64,000 nt of DNA from Limnobacter parvus (GTDB lineage Bacteria > Pseudomonadota > Gammaproteobacteria > Burkholderiales > Burkholderiaceae_B). The stretch spans positions 225,265-289,264 of the forward strand of contig NZ_JANKHG010000017.1 of the NCBI RefSeq assembly GCF_024623725.1, written 5' to 3'. The translations under genes were made by a program, and so were the position numbers. Positions 12,103 through 23,856 of this stretch are shown piece after piece (within the stretch, counting starts at the first letter, position 1; each line of letters begins with the position of its first letter). The notes under the pieces were generated by a model. The model was not told the DNA's origin. It made no database searches and was given only the letters and a program-made list of their open reading frames with translations.

Positions 12103-13584
12103 ATGTCTAACAATATTCCTTATCTAAGTTTGGCGATCTGGTTGCCAATCGCCTTCGGTGTCTTGATCATGGCTTTGGGCAATGACAAGAACGCTGGCGC
12201 GGTTCGAGGTGCCTCTTTAATTGCCGCCTTGATCAGTTTTGTCATCACGTTGCCACTGTATTTCGGATTCGACACCAGCACCGCGCAATTGCAGTTCGTA
12301 GAAAAGCTGCCCTGGATTGAGTCTTTCGGTGCTTCTTACGGTTTGGGTGTTGATGGCTTGTCGGTGTGGTTCGTAATCCTGACATCCTTGATCACTGTGT
12401 TTGTGGTGGTCGCAGCCTGGGAAGTGATCACTGAAAAAGTGGCGCAATACATGGCGGCTTTCCTGATTTTGTCAGGTTTGATGGTGGGTGTATTTGCTGC
12501 TACTGATGGCCTGCTGTTTTACATGTTCTTTGAAGCAACCCTGATCCCGATGTACGTCATCGTGGGTGTATGGGGTGGTCCGAATCGAATTTACGCTGCT
12601 TTCAAGTTTTTCTTGTACACGCTGTTAGGTTCGCTGCTGACGCTGGTTGCAATTATTTACCTGCAATTTCAGTCGGGTACATTCGAAATTGCGGCTTGGC
12701 ACGACTTGCCGCTGGGCATGACGGAGCAAATCCTGATCTTCCTGGCTTTCCTTATGGCTTTTGCCGTGAAGGTGCCGATGTGGCCCGTACACACCTGGTT
12801 GCCAGACGCGCACGTTGAGGCGCCAACGGGCGGTTCCGTGGTGCTGGCCGCCATTATGTTGAAGCTGGGTGCCTATGGGTTCCTGCGCTTCAGCATGCCG
12901 ATCGCGCCTGATGCGAGCCAGGAACTGGCTGGTTTCATGATTACCTTGTCATTGATTGCGGTGGTGTACATCGGCGTGGTGGCGCTGGTTCAGAAAGACA
13001 TGAAAAAGCTGGTGGCCTATTCGTCGATTGCACACATGGGCTTTGTAACTCTGGGTTTCTTCATGTTTCAAGACCTGGCGGTGCAGGGCGCCGTCATTCA
13101 AATGATTTCGCACGGTTTTGTTTCTGGTGCCATGTTCATTTGTATCGGCGTGCTTTACGACCGTGTACACAGCCGTGAAATTTCTGCCTACGGCGGTGTG
13201 GTCAACACCATGCCCAAGTTCGCTGCCTTCTTCCTTTTGTTTGCCATGGCCAATGCCGGCTTGCCTGCCACCAGTGGTTTTGTGGGTGAGTTCATGGTGA
13301 TTCTGGGCGCTGTGAAGTACAACTTCTGGATTGGCCTGCTGGCTGCCACCACGCTTATTTTTGGTGCCGCGTATTCACTTTGGATGTACAAGCGCGTGGT
13401 ATTCGGCGAAGTCGCCAATGACGATGTCAAGAAGCTGACCGACGTGAATTCCCGCGAATTCATGATGCTGGGCGCCTTGGCAGTTCTGGTGATGGCCATG
13501 GGCCTATACCCCAAACCCTTTACTGATGTGTTGCAGGTGTCAGTTGATGCCCTGTTGCAGCATGTGGCTCAGTCCAAGCTTTAA
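12103..13584 (+). CDS. nuoM: NADH-quinone oxidoreductase subunit M
   Basis: This 493-residue, antiporter-like proton-pumping subunit has about 14 helices. Conserved features are LFYMFFEATLIPMYVIVG, with the key Glu, and AVKVPMWPVHTWLPDAHVEA, then KKLVAYSSIAHMGF around a channel Lys. Its length is typical. It is separated from nuoN by 13 bases. Confidence 0.97.
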   Translation: MSNNIPYLSLAIWLPIAFGVLIMALGNDKNAGAVRGASLIAALISFVITLPLYFGFDTSTAQLQFVEKLPWIESFGASYGLGVDGLSVWFVILTSLITVFVVVAAWEVITEKVAQYMAAFLILSGLMVGVFAATDGLLFYMFFEATLIPMYVIVGVWGGPNRIYAAFKFFLYTLLGSLLTLVAIIYLQFQSGTFEIAAWHDLPLGMTEQILIFLAFLMAFAVKVPMWPVHTWLPDAHVEAPTGGSVVLAAIMLKLGAYGFLRFSMPIAPDASQELAGFMITLSLIAVVYIGVVALVQKDMKKLVAYSSIAHMGFVTLGFFMFQDLAVQGAVIQMISHGFVSGAMFICIGVLYDRVHSREISAYGGVVNTMPKFAAFFLLFAMANAGLPATSGFVGEFMVILGAVKYNFWIGLLAATTLIFGAAYSLWMYKRVVFGEVANDDVKKLTDVNSREFMMLGALAVLVMAMGLYPKPFTDVLQVSVDALLQHVAQSKL

Positions 13585-13597
13585 TTGAGGAATGTTC

Positions 13598-15076
13598 GTG
13601 GATCAGATGAATCTCTCACTCGCTATTCCTGAAATTGCACTGGCGCTATTCGCCTGTGCCTTTCTGATTGCAGACAGCGTGACCAAGGGCCGTATTTTGC
13701 CCATCCTGCACAATATCGTTGTGTTGTTTTGTATCGGCTTGGGTGTGTACTGCTTGGCGCAAGTGCCCACCACGGGCACCGAGCTTGCGTTCAGCAATAT
13801 GTACATTGCCGACAGCATGGCCTTGGCGTTGAAAGGCTTTTCTGCGCTGGCAATTGCTTTCACATTGATTGTGGGCGCGAATTACGCCAAAGACCGCGAC
13901 ATGTTTAAGGGCGAGCTGCACGCTTTGGTGCTGTTTACCTTGCTGGGCCAAATGATCATGATTTCGGCCAACAACCTGTTGCTGGTGTACCTGGGTGTTG
14001 AGCTGTTGTCGCTTAGCTTGTATGCGGCTGTTGCCATGCAGCGCGACAATGTGCGCGCCACAGAAGCATCGATGAAGTACTTCGTTTTGGGTGCATTGGC
14101 TTCTGGCTTCTTGTTATATGGCATGTCCATGATTTACGGCGCAACTGGCTCTTTGAATCATTCCGACATCGCCTTTGCAGCCACCGCAGCAGTGTCTGGC
14201 GAGAAGTCGATCATCTTCGTGTTCGGCATCGTATTTTTGGTGGCGGGTTTGGCGTTCAAACTTGGCGTGGTGCCTTTCCACATGTGGGTGCCTGATGTAT
14301 ACCAAGGTTCGCCCTCTATTTCAACGCTCTTGATCAGCGGTGCACCAAAGCTGGCCGCATTTGCAATGATGATGCGCCTGTTGGTGGATGGCCTGTTTGT
14401 GATGGCTTTTGACTGGCAAAACATGCTTATGGTGTTGGCCATTGCCTCGCTGGCAATTGGTAACCTGACAGCGATTGCACAAACCAGTTTGAAGCGTATG
14501 TTGGCTTACTCAACAATTGCTCAAATGGGCTTTATGTTGCTGGGTTTCCTGTCAGGCGTAAGTGGTGAAGACACTGGCAATGCTGCCCAGGCTTATTCTT
14601 CGGCAATGTTCTACAGCATTATTTATGTTCTAACCACATTGGGTACGTTTGGCGTCATCATGGTGATGTCCAGAAAAGGTTTTGAAGTAGAGAATATCAG
14701 CGACCTAAAGGGCCTGAACAAGCGTGCACCCTGGTTGGCTTTGATCATGTTGTTGTTGATGTTCTCGCTGGCTGGTATTCCGCCCATGGTGGGATTTGCA
14801 GCCAAGCTGGCGGTGTTGAAAGCCTTGTTGGCGACCGGGCAGGTGTGGTTGACCGTGTATGCAGTGATGTTCAGCCTGGTGGGTGCGTTTTATTACATTC
14901 GTATTGTCAAAACAATGTATTTCGAGGCCCCTGCCGATGAAACAGAAATTGTGATGGGCAATGATGCGCGCGCTGTATTGGGTTTGAACGGCTTGGCCGT
15001 GATTGCACTGGGCTTGTTGCCCGCGCCTTTGATGGCTTACTGCATGACCGCCATTCAGCAAACGCTGGCCGGTTAA
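13598..15076 (+). CDS. nuoN: NADH-quinone oxidoreductase subunit N
   Basis: This third antiporter-like subunit (about 492 residues) is polytopic throughout. It shows LLVYLGVELLSLSLYA and FKLGVVPFHMWVPDVYQGSP, then KRMLAYSTIAQMGFMLLG. I prefer the GTG at 13598, because GAGGA (13587-13591) is 6 bases upstream of it. An ATG at 13592 abuts that site directly, and an ATG at 13607 (MNLSLAIPE) is the other candidate. The three differ only at the N-terminal tip. Confidence 0.95.
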   Translation: MDQMNLSLAIPEIALALFACAFLIADSVTKGRILPILHNIVVLFCIGLGVYCLAQVPTTGTELAFSNMYIADSMALALKGFSALAIAFTLIVGANYAKDRDMFKGELHALVLFTLLGQMIMISANNLLLVYLGVELLSLSLYAAVAMQRDNVRATEASMKYFVLGALASGFLLYGMSMIYGATGSLNHSDIAFAATAAVSGEKSIIFVFGIVFLVAGLAFKLGVVPFHMWVPDVYQGSPSISTLLISGAPKLAAFAMMMRLLVDGLFVMAFDWQNMLMVLAIASLAIGNLTAIAQTSLKRMLAYSTIAQMGFMLLGFLSGVSGEDTGNAAQAYSSAMFYSIIYVLTTLGTFGVIMVMSRKGFEVENISDLKGLNKRAPWLALIMLLLMFSLAGIPPMVGFAAKLAVLKALLATGQVWLTVYAVMFSLVGAFYYIRIVKTMYFEAPADETEIVMGNDARAVLGLNGLAVIALGLLPAPLMAYCMTAIQQTLAG

Positions 15077-15127
15077 TCACATTTTTACTTGAAGTTTGAA
15101 ATTTTTGGTTTATGAAGGGAGCAGGTT

Positions 15128-15430
15128 TTGACGCAGACGATTGGGCATTGGTTGTTGTTTGGCTTGGCCTTGCTGTTTGCAAACCTGCCCTTTGTAAGTA
15201 ACCGCATTATGGGCGTTCTGCCCGTGGTCAAAAAGGGCGGTTGGACTCGCGTACTTGAAGTGATTGCTGGTTACTTCATCGTGGGTTTGATTGGCTTTGG
15301 TATTGAAGGCAGCTTAAGTCAGGTTACTCCACAACGCTGGGAGTTCTATGCGCTTACAGCTTGTTTGTTCTTAGTGCTGGCGTTTCCGGGTTTTGTGTAC
15401 CGTTTCTTATGGCGCGCACCTAAGGGTTAA
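15128..15430 (+). CDS. DUF2818 family membrane protein
   Basis: This 100-residue protein has three hydrophobic segments (about 6-25, 41-63 and 72-92). It matches the DUF2818 family, which I know as the gene that follows nuoN in Burkholderiales. The start is TTG, supported by GAAGGGAGCAGG just upstream. It lies 51 bases after nuoN on the same strand with no terminator between, so it is probably the last gene of the complex I operon. No function is established to my knowledge; a role as accessory or assembly factor of complex I is inference from position only. Confidence 0.88.
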   Translation: MTQTIGHWLLFGLALLFANLPFVSNRIMGVLPVVKKGGWTRVLEVIAGYFIVGLIGFGIEGSLSQVTPQRWEFYALTACLFLVLAFPGFVYRFLWRAPKG

Positions 15431-15514
15431 ATCACTTACCCCGACCGGGTCGTGTGTCCACTTGATATACAGTGGCGCGTTGTAGTTTCAAAATCCACTC
15501 CAAGAAAATTCACC

Positions 15515-15943
15515 ATGAAAAGTTTACTCACGTGCGTTGTATGTTCAGCGGCAGTTGTTTTGTCTGCCTGCAAACCTGCGCCTGAAACGCCCACGCTTAA
15601 ATTGCCATTTCTGGCTAAAACAGATTGCGAATTGGTTTACAAATCAAGCGGTGCCCAAGTGGTGGAAAACTTCTGTGAAACGGAATGGAAACCCGTCACT
15701 GTTCACATCGCCGATCAAAAATATTCAGTGAAATGGATTGACGAAGCCACCAGCCGACATTTGTTTGAAAACGGGTGTGGGCAGTCGGCAGGCTGTTTCT
15801 ACGAGTTGAAGTTGGATGGGGTGACCGTGAATGGCCGTTTTGCTTACGTCACAAACGTGTTGAAGGGCGAATACACGTTCGAGATTGATGCGAATGAAAA
15901 TTCAAAATTGTTGAACGACACTACCTCTGATTTATCGTCTTGA
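15515..15943 (+). CDS. Hypothetical lipoprotein
   Basis: The 142-residue product begins with a lipoprotein signal peptide. A short basic start is followed by a hydrophobic core and the lipobox LSAC, with the lipidated Cys at residue 19. The mature part has several Cys (in TDCELVY, NFCETEW, NGCGQSAGCFYE), which suggests disulfides in the periplasm. I do not recognise the family. The ATG at 15515 fits the signal peptide; the frame is open further upstream, but that part is hydrophilic and unlikely to be translated. It lies 84 bases after the DUF2818 gene. Confidence 0.75.
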   Translation: MKSLLTCVVCSAAVVLSACKPAPETPTLKLPFLAKTDCELVYKSSGAQVVENFCETEWKPVTVHIADQKYSVKWIDEATSRHLFENGCGQSAGCFYELKLDGVTVNGRFAYVTNVLKGEYTFEIDANENSKLLNDTTSDLSS

Positions 15944-16263
15944 TTGTTGAATGCGCGCACATGCACCATTGCTTGCCAGTGAGTGGCGCTGCTTTCACCA
16001 ATATCGCGTGTTGCATCATTTCGCCTTGGCAAACGTTCTCCCCTTTTTGATTGCTGGCTTGGGGTATGCGAAACGCTAAAGCGTCTTCGCATCAATTTCT
16101 TCGAAATTGCTCCTCGCTACGCATCAAACGGGACGTTCGCCTGAATCGGCAAAATGAACGCAGCACTGCGTTATTGGCTTAAGCATTCTCACTCGCTGCT
16201 TTGGCTTGAGCGCACACTGCTTAAACAAAAACGCCGACTGAAAAGCCGGCGTTCCAATCTTGC
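15944..16263. other. Gene-free stretch with several hairpins
   Basis: No convincing gene lies in these 320 bases. Three inverted repeats stand out: 16067-16091 (TGCGAA-ACGC, loop TAAA, GCGT-C-TTCGCA), 16093-16109 (CAATTT, loop CTTCG, AAATTG) and 16157-16172 (AACGCA, loop GCAC, TGCGTT). The minus-strand terminator of the next gene lies at its right end. The stretch could be an untranslated leader or trailer, a palindromic repeat or a small RNA; nothing in it decides. Confidence 0.5.
16224..16255 (-). terminator. Intrinsic terminator of the ETF-QO gene
   Basis: Read on the minus strand, the stem AACGCCG/CGGCGTT (16230-16236 and 16247-16253) is followed by TTTTTG. It lies just after the stop codon of the ETF-QO gene at 16264. 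Confidence 0.8.
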
Positions 16264-17916
16264 TTACATGTTCGGGTAGTTCGGCCCGCCACCACCTTCC
16301 GGTGTTACCCACACAATGTTTTGCGTGGGGTCTTTGATGTCGCAGGTTTTGCAATGCACACAGTTTTGTGCATTGATCTGCAACTGGTCTTTTCCGTCTT
16401 CCTTCTTCACGTACTCATACACACCCGCCGGGCAGTAGCGCTGTTCCGGACCTGCATAGGTGGTCAGGTTGGTGGCCACTGGCACATTGGCATTTTTCAA
16501 TGTTAGGTGTGCAGGCTGGTTTTCTTCGTGGTTCGTGTTTGAAATGAATACTGAGCTCAACCGGTCAAATGTAATCTTGCCATCGGGTTTGGGGTAGTTG
16601 ATCGGCTGAAATTCAGAAGCAGGGCGCAGACATTCATGGTCGGCGTGCTTGTGGTGCAAGGTCCATGGCACTTTGCCCTTGAACAGCTTTTGCTCGATGC
16701 CCACCATCATGGTGCCGGTGTAAAGGCCTTTGCTCATCCACTGCTTGAAGTTGCGGGCGCGGTACAACTCATCGAACAACCAAGAGTCGTGGAAGGCCTT
16801 TGGGTAAGCTTCCAATTCGTCGCCAGCTCGGTTTTGGGTCAATGCGTCTGCAATCGCATCTGCGCACAGCATGCCGCTCTTGATGGCGGCATGCGAACCT
16901 TTGATGCGCGATGCATTCAAAAAGCCAGCATCGCAGCCCACCAGTGCACCGCCGGGGAATACCAGCTTGGGCAGGCTCATCAAGCCGCCTGCGGCAATGG
17001 CACGTGCGCCATAAGAAATGCGCTTGCCACCCTCAAAATATTTGCGAATTTCCGGGTGAGTTTTGTATCGCTGGAATTCTTCGAAAGGTGACAGGTAAGG
17101 GTTCTCATAAGCCAAGCCAACCACGAATCCAACAGCAACCTGATTGTTTTCCAGATGGTACAAGAATGAGCCACCGTAGGTATTCGAATCGAGCGGCCAG
17201 CCGCCGGAGTGAACGACCAAACCGGGCTTGTGTTTGGCGGGGTCAATTTCCCACAGTTCTTTCAAACCAATGCCATAAACCTGTGGGTCGCGGCCTTCAT
17301 TCAAGTTGTATTTTTCAATGACGCGTTTGCCCAAGTGACCACGTACACCTTCAGCAAACACGGTGTATTTGGCATGCAGTTCCATGCCGGGCTGGTATGC
17401 GTGGGTGTGTTCACCGTCTTTGCCAATGCCCATGTCGCCAGTTTGTACGCCCTTCACAGCACCTTTGTCGTCGTACAGAATTTCCGCGCCTGCGAAACCA
17501 GGGAACACTTCAACGCCTAGCGCTTCCGCTTGTTCGCCCAGCCAGCGGACCACGTTCGCCAGGCTAATCACATAATTGCCATGGTTCTGAAAACATTCGG
17601 GCAACAGTGCGTTGGGTACTTTTTTGGCAGATGTCTCTGTCAAGAACAAAAATTGGTCTTCAGTCACTTCGGTATTCAGCGGTGCACCACGTTCTTTCCA
17701 GTCAGGGAACAACTCGGTTATCGCGCGTGGGTCCATCACAGCACCCGATAAAATATGAGCGCCAACTTCCGAGCCTTTTTCCAGCACGCACACATTGATT
17801 TCCTGGCCCTTTTCAGCGGCCACTTGCTTCAAGCGAATGGCTGTGGAAAGGCCGGCTGGGCCTCCGCCGACAACCAGTACGTCGTATTCCATCATGTCTC
17901 GTTCAACTGCCGACAT
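16264..17916 (-). CDS. Electron transfer flavoprotein-ubiquinone oxidoreductase
   Basis: This 550-residue enzyme passes electrons from reduced ETF (fed by acyl-CoA dehydrogenases) to ubiquinone at the inner membrane. The N-terminus has the FAD-binding motif VLVVGGGPAGLSTAIRL. The C-terminal domain has the [4Fe-4S] ligands C495 (RYCPAGVYE) and C519, C522 and C525 (NCVHCKTCDI). The length is close to the family norm. The start ATG is preceded by AGGAG. The gene is divergent from the CoA-transferase pair and has its own terminator. Its presence implies beta-oxidation or related flavin-linked catabolism. Confidence 0.96.
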   Translation of the reverse strand: MSAVERDMMEYDVLVVGGGPAGLSTAIRLKQVAAEKGQEINVCVLEKGSEVGAHILSGAVMDPRAITELFPDWKERGAPLNTEVTEDQFLFLTETSAKKVPNALLPECFQNHGNYVISLANVVRWLGEQAEALGVEVFPGFAGAEILYDDKGAVKGVQTGDMGIGKDGEHTHAYQPGMELHAKYTVFAEGVRGHLGKRVIEKYNLNEGRDPQVYGIGLKELWEIDPAKHKPGLVVHSGGWPLDSNTYGGSFLYHLENNQVAVGFVVGLAYENPYLSPFEEFQRYKTHPEIRKYFEGGKRISYGARAIAAGGLMSLPKLVFPGGALVGCDAGFLNASRIKGSHAAIKSGMLCADAIADALTQNRAGDELEAYPKAFHDSWLFDELYRARNFKQWMSKGLYTGTMMVGIEQKLFKGKVPWTLHHKHADHECLRPASEFQPINYPKPDGKITFDRLSSVFISNTNHEENQPAHLTLKNANVPVATNLTTYAGPEQRYCPAGVYEYVKKEDGKDQLQINAQNCVHCKTCDIKDPTQNIVWVTPEGGGGPNYPNM

Positions 17917-18121
17917 TGGGTGCGTCTCCTTTAAGTATTTCGCAGGTACTACAGCTAGGTGCTGCCTTGATTTTAAGCCGAAAGCTTATTGCATAACGGG
18001 AAAAAATAGTTGACTTTGATCTCTAGTCTGAGAAACTTGCTTTTGTGCGTTGCAGCAAGATGTTTGTAGGTGCTTAAACGTTAAACTATGAACACAAATT
18101 TAGAGCATGAGGAACAAAGAC

Positions 18122-18829
18122 ATGGGGATGAATAAGATTTCAGCAAGTGCCACAGAAGCATTGGTCGACAAAATTAAAGATGGAATGACTCTTGCTGTGG
18201 GCGGTTTCGGCCTGTGCGGCATTCCGGAAGCGCTAATTGAGGCGGTGCGTGCATCGGGCGCGAAGAACCTGACCGTGATTTCAAACAATGCGGGCGTCGA
18301 TGGCTTTGGTCTGGGCCGCTTGCTGGAAACCCGGCAAGTTCGAAAAATGATTTCTTCCTATGTGGGTGAGAACAAAGAATTTGAGCGCCAGTATTTGAGC
18401 GGTGAACTTGAACTGGAGTTCACGCCGCAAGGAACCTTGGCTGAAAAGCTGCGTGCAGGTGGTGCAGGCATTCCCGCATTCTTTACGAAAACAGGTTTTG
18501 GCACCGTGATTGCCGAGGGCAAGGAAACCCGTGTGATCGATGGTGAAAATTATGTGTTGGAGCACAGCCTGAAAGCGGATATTTCACTGGTAAAAGCCTG
18601 GAAGGCGGATACCTCTGGCAACCTGATTTACCGGCTTACCGCCCGTAACTTCAATCCGGAATGTGCAGCTGCGTCGAAGTTCACAGTGGCTGAAGTAGAA
18701 GAAATTGTGGAGGTTGGCGCACTTGACCCCAACTTCATTCACACCCCGGGTATTTATGTACAGCGTGTGGTGTTGAACGCCAACCCCGAAAAGCGAATTG
18801 AAAAGCGCACTTTGGCTGCCACTGCATAA
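18122..18829 (+). CDS. scoA: 3-oxoacid CoA-transferase, subunit A
   Basis: The alpha subunit of a succinyl-CoA:3-oxoacid-type CoA-transferase (about 235 residues) helps activate acetoacetate or related acids. The CoA-binding loop GGFGLCGIPEALI is near the N-terminus, and ENKEFERQYLSGELELEF is typical of this subfamily. I chose the ATG at 18122, since GAGGA (18109-18113) is 8 bases upstream. An ATG at 18128 is nearer to the usual MNKI start of homologues, and one at 18107 lacks a site. It forms a pair with the beta gene 15 bases downstream. Confidence 0.93.
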   Translation: MGMNKISASATEALVDKIKDGMTLAVGGFGLCGIPEALIEAVRASGAKNLTVISNNAGVDGFGLGRLLETRQVRKMISSYVGENKEFERQYLSGELELEFTPQGTLAEKLRAGGAGIPAFFTKTGFGTVIAEGKETRVIDGENYVLEHSLKADISLVKAWKADTSGNLIYRLTARNFNPECAAASKFTVAEVEEIVEVGALDPNFIHTPGIYVQRVVLNANPEKRIEKRTLAATA

Positions 18830-18844
18830 GAAGGAGAATAAAAA

Positions 18845-19489
18845 ATGGCATGGAATCACGATGAGATGGCGGCGCGCGCTGCCAAAGAGTTGCAAGACGG
18901 TTTTTATGTGAATTTGGGCATTGGCTTGCCCACTTTGGTGAGCAATCACATTCCCGATGGCATGGATGTGATGCTGCAAAGTGAAAACGGCTTGTTGGGC
19001 ATTGGGCCTTTCCCGACCGAGGAACAAGTCGATGCAGATTTGATCAACGCAGGCAAACAAACTGTCACTACCCTGAAAGGCTCTGCGTTTTTCTCCAGTG
19101 CAGAATCATTTGCCATGATTCGTGGTGGGCACATCAATTTGGCCATTTTGGGTGCCATGCAGGTCAGCCAAAAAGGCGATTTGGCCAACTGGATGATTCC
19201 GGGCAAGCTGGTGAAGGGCATGGGCGGTGCCATGGATTTGGTGGCAGGAGTTTCAAGAGTAATTGTGCTGATGGAGCATGTGGCCCGCAAGAAAGACGGT
19301 ACCACCGATCTGAAAATTTTGCCTGAATGCACTTTGCCCTTGACTGGCAAGGCTGTGGTGAACCGCATTATTACTGATTTGGCGGTAATGGACGTTATGC
19401 CGCAGGGCTTGCAAGTGCTGGAAATCGCCCCGGGAGTCAGCAGGGAAGAGCTTCAGGAAAAAACAGCGTGCGAACTGAAGTTTAGTTAA
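18845..19489 (+). CDS. scoB: 3-oxoacid CoA-transferase, subunit B
   Basis: The beta subunit (214 residues) carries the catalytic glutamate that forms the enzyme-CoA thioester; it is E47 in the conserved [22 protein letters not shown] near the start is also typical. AAGAAGGAG lies 8 bases before the ATG. With the A subunit it makes a two-gene operon. The exact acid used (acetoacetate, 3-oxoadipate or another) cannot be settled from sequence alone. No neighbouring aromatic pathway genes argue for 3-oxoadipate, so acetoacetate is the better guess. Confidence 0.93.
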   Translation: MAWNHDEMAARAAKELQDGFYVNLGIGLPTLVSNHIPDGMDVMLQSENGLLGIGPFPTEEQVDADLINAGKQTVTTLKGSAFFSSAESFAMIRGGHINLAILGAMQVSQKGDLANWMIPGKLVKGMGGAMDLVAGVSRVIVLMEHVARKKDGTTDLKILPECTLPLTGKAVVNRIITDLAVMDVMPQGLQVLEIAPGVSREELQEKTACELKFS

Positions 19490-19520
19490 GTTCACTGGCA
19501 TGCACCCAGCGCGCTCAGGT

Positions 19521-19526
19521 TATAAT
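19521..19526 (+). promoter_or_regulatory. Possible -10 box for pyrG
   Basis: A perfect TATAAT lies 75 bases before the pyrG start in the gap after scoB. I see no good -35 box at 16-18 bases, so this is a tentative call. The implied leader contains CAATT-TGTTC-AATTG. Confidence 0.3.
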
Positions 19527-19573
19527 TCTGCTTTCAAACAGCACTCAATTTGTTCAATTGGGTGCCCAACTGA

Positions 19574-21247
<1,674 letters not shown>

Positions 21248-21272
21248 GCTGGAACTAACAGGAGAAAGTCAC

Positions 21273-22130
21273 ATGAAACTATGCAATTTTGAAGTGGGTC
21301 TGGACAAGCCGTTTTTTCTGATCGCAGGCCCCTGCGTGATTGAAAGTGAGCAGATGGCCATGGACACGGCTGGGCAACTCAAGGAAATTTGTGAGTCACT
21401 GGGCGTGCCATTCATCTACAAAAGCTCGTACGACAAAGCCAACCGCAGTTCAGGCAAAAGCTTCCGTGGCTTGGGCATGGAAAAAGGTCTGGATATTCTG
21501 GCCAATGTGAAGAAAACATTGAACGTCAATATTTTGACCGATGTGCACGCAATTGAAGAAATTGGTGCTGTGGCCAGCGTAGTCGATGTGTTGCAAACTC
21601 CCGCGTTTTTGTGTCGCCAAACTGATTTTATTGAAGCTGTGGCCACCTGTGGTAAGCCAGTGAATATCAAAAAGGGTCAGTTTCTGGCCCCAGGCGACAT
21701 GGTGAATGTGGTCGACAAGGCTCGCGCCGCAGCGATTGAAGCGGGCGGTGATGGCAAAAACATCATGGTGTGTGAACGCGGTGTCAGCTTTGGATACAAC
21801 AACCTGGTTTCAGACATGCGTAGCCTGGCCATCATGCGCAACACCGGTTGCCCTGTAGTATTTGATGCCACGCACAGTGTTCAGTTGCCAGGCGGGCAGG
21901 GCAATGTGTCCGGTGGTCAGCGTGAATTTGTGCCAGTATTGGCGCGTGCGGCAGTGGCTGTAGGCATTTCAGGATTGTTCATGGAAAGCCACCCAGATCC
22001 CGCCAAAGCGATGTCGGATGGCCCCAATGCTTGGCCTTTGCCGCGCATGAAGGCCTTGCTTGCTACATTGCAGCAGCTGGATCGCATGGTGAAGTCGGGC
22101 CCAATGGCGGAAACAGACCTGATGCAGTAA
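21273..22130 (+). CDS. kdsA: 3-deoxy-8-phosphooctulonate synthase
   Basis: This 285-residue enzyme condenses phosphoenolpyruvate with arabinose 5-phosphate to give KDO 8-phosphate for lipopolysaccharide. Signatures are [31 protein letters not shown] and the C-terminal [16 protein letters not shown]. It marks the organism as having LPS. It lies 25 bases after pyrG with AGGAG before the ATG. Confidence 0.97.
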   Translation: MKLCNFEVGLDKPFFLIAGPCVIESEQMAMDTAGQLKEICESLGVPFIYKSSYDKANRSSGKSFRGLGMEKGLDILANVKKTLNVNILTDVHAIEEIGAVASVVDVLQTPAFLCRQTDFIEAVATCGKPVNIKKGQFLAPGDMVNVVDKARAAAIEAGGDGKNIMVCERGVSFGYNNLVSDMRSLAIMRNTGCPVVFDATHSVQLPGGQGNVSGGQREFVPVLARAAVAVGISGLFMESHPDPAKAMSDGPNAWPLPRMKALLATLQQLDRMVKSGPMAETDLMQ

Positions 22131-22160
22131 ACAGGCAGAGCATTCAAAAACAGAATTTAA

Positions 22161-23462
<1,302 letters not shown>

Positions 23463-23480
23463 TCGGTATTAATCGAAGGT

Positions 23481-23504
23481 GGCCCCGCACTGCGGGGCCT
23501 TCTT
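23481..23504 (+). terminator. Hairpin after eno, just before ftsB
   Basis: GGCCCCGC (23481-23488) and GCGGGGCC (23492-23499) form a perfect 8-bp stem with loop ACT, followed by TTCTTG. The T run is broken, so termination is probably partial. The right arm contains the only GGGG near the ftsB start, which may also affect ftsB translation. Confidence 0.6.
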
Positions 23505-23508
23505 GTAT

Positions 23509-23856
23509 ATGAACCCCAGGCTGATTTCACTTGTCCTTTTTGGTTTGCTGATTTTGCTTCAATACCCCTTGTGGTTTGGCAAAGGCGGAGTGCTGCGCGT
23601 CAGTGATCTTGAAAACCAGTTGGACCAGCAAAAGCTGGTGAATGAGGCCTTGCGACTGCGCAATCAGCAGCTGGAAGGCGATGTGCGCAGTTTGACCGAA
23701 GGTGTGGAAGCGATTGAAGAGCGAGCGCGCAACGACTTCGGCATGATTCAGAAAGACGAAGTTTTCATTCAGCTAATCGAGCCGAGGGCAGGGCAACAGG
23801 TCACGGGGCAGCAAGGCACCGCGAAGCCAAATCCGCCCCAAGGCACATCAAATTAA
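23509..23856 (+). CDS. ftsB: Cell division protein FtsB
   Basis: The product (about 115 residues) is a bitopic septum protein that works with FtsL and FtsQ. It has a short start, one transmembrane helix (about 5-22) and a coiled coil (about 30-66, LENQLDQQKLVNEALRLRNQ). After this comes the family's ERARNDFGMIQKDEVFIQL. The tail is Gln/Pro-rich. The ATG at 23509 places the helix at the N-terminus as expected; upstream codons fall inside the hairpin. The stop overlaps that of hslO on the other strand. Confidence 0.93.
   Translation: MNPRLISLVLFGLLILLQYPLWFGKGGVLRVSDLENQLDQQKLVNEALRLRNQQLEGDVRSLTEGVEAIEERARNDFGMIQKDEVFIQLIEPRAGQQVTGQQGTAKPNPPQGTSN

Noticed and set aside
15844-16095. Open frame of 83 codons on the minus strand in the gene-free stretch
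   Set aside because: It starts without a site, overlaps the lipoprotein gene antisense and spans the stem-loop DNA.
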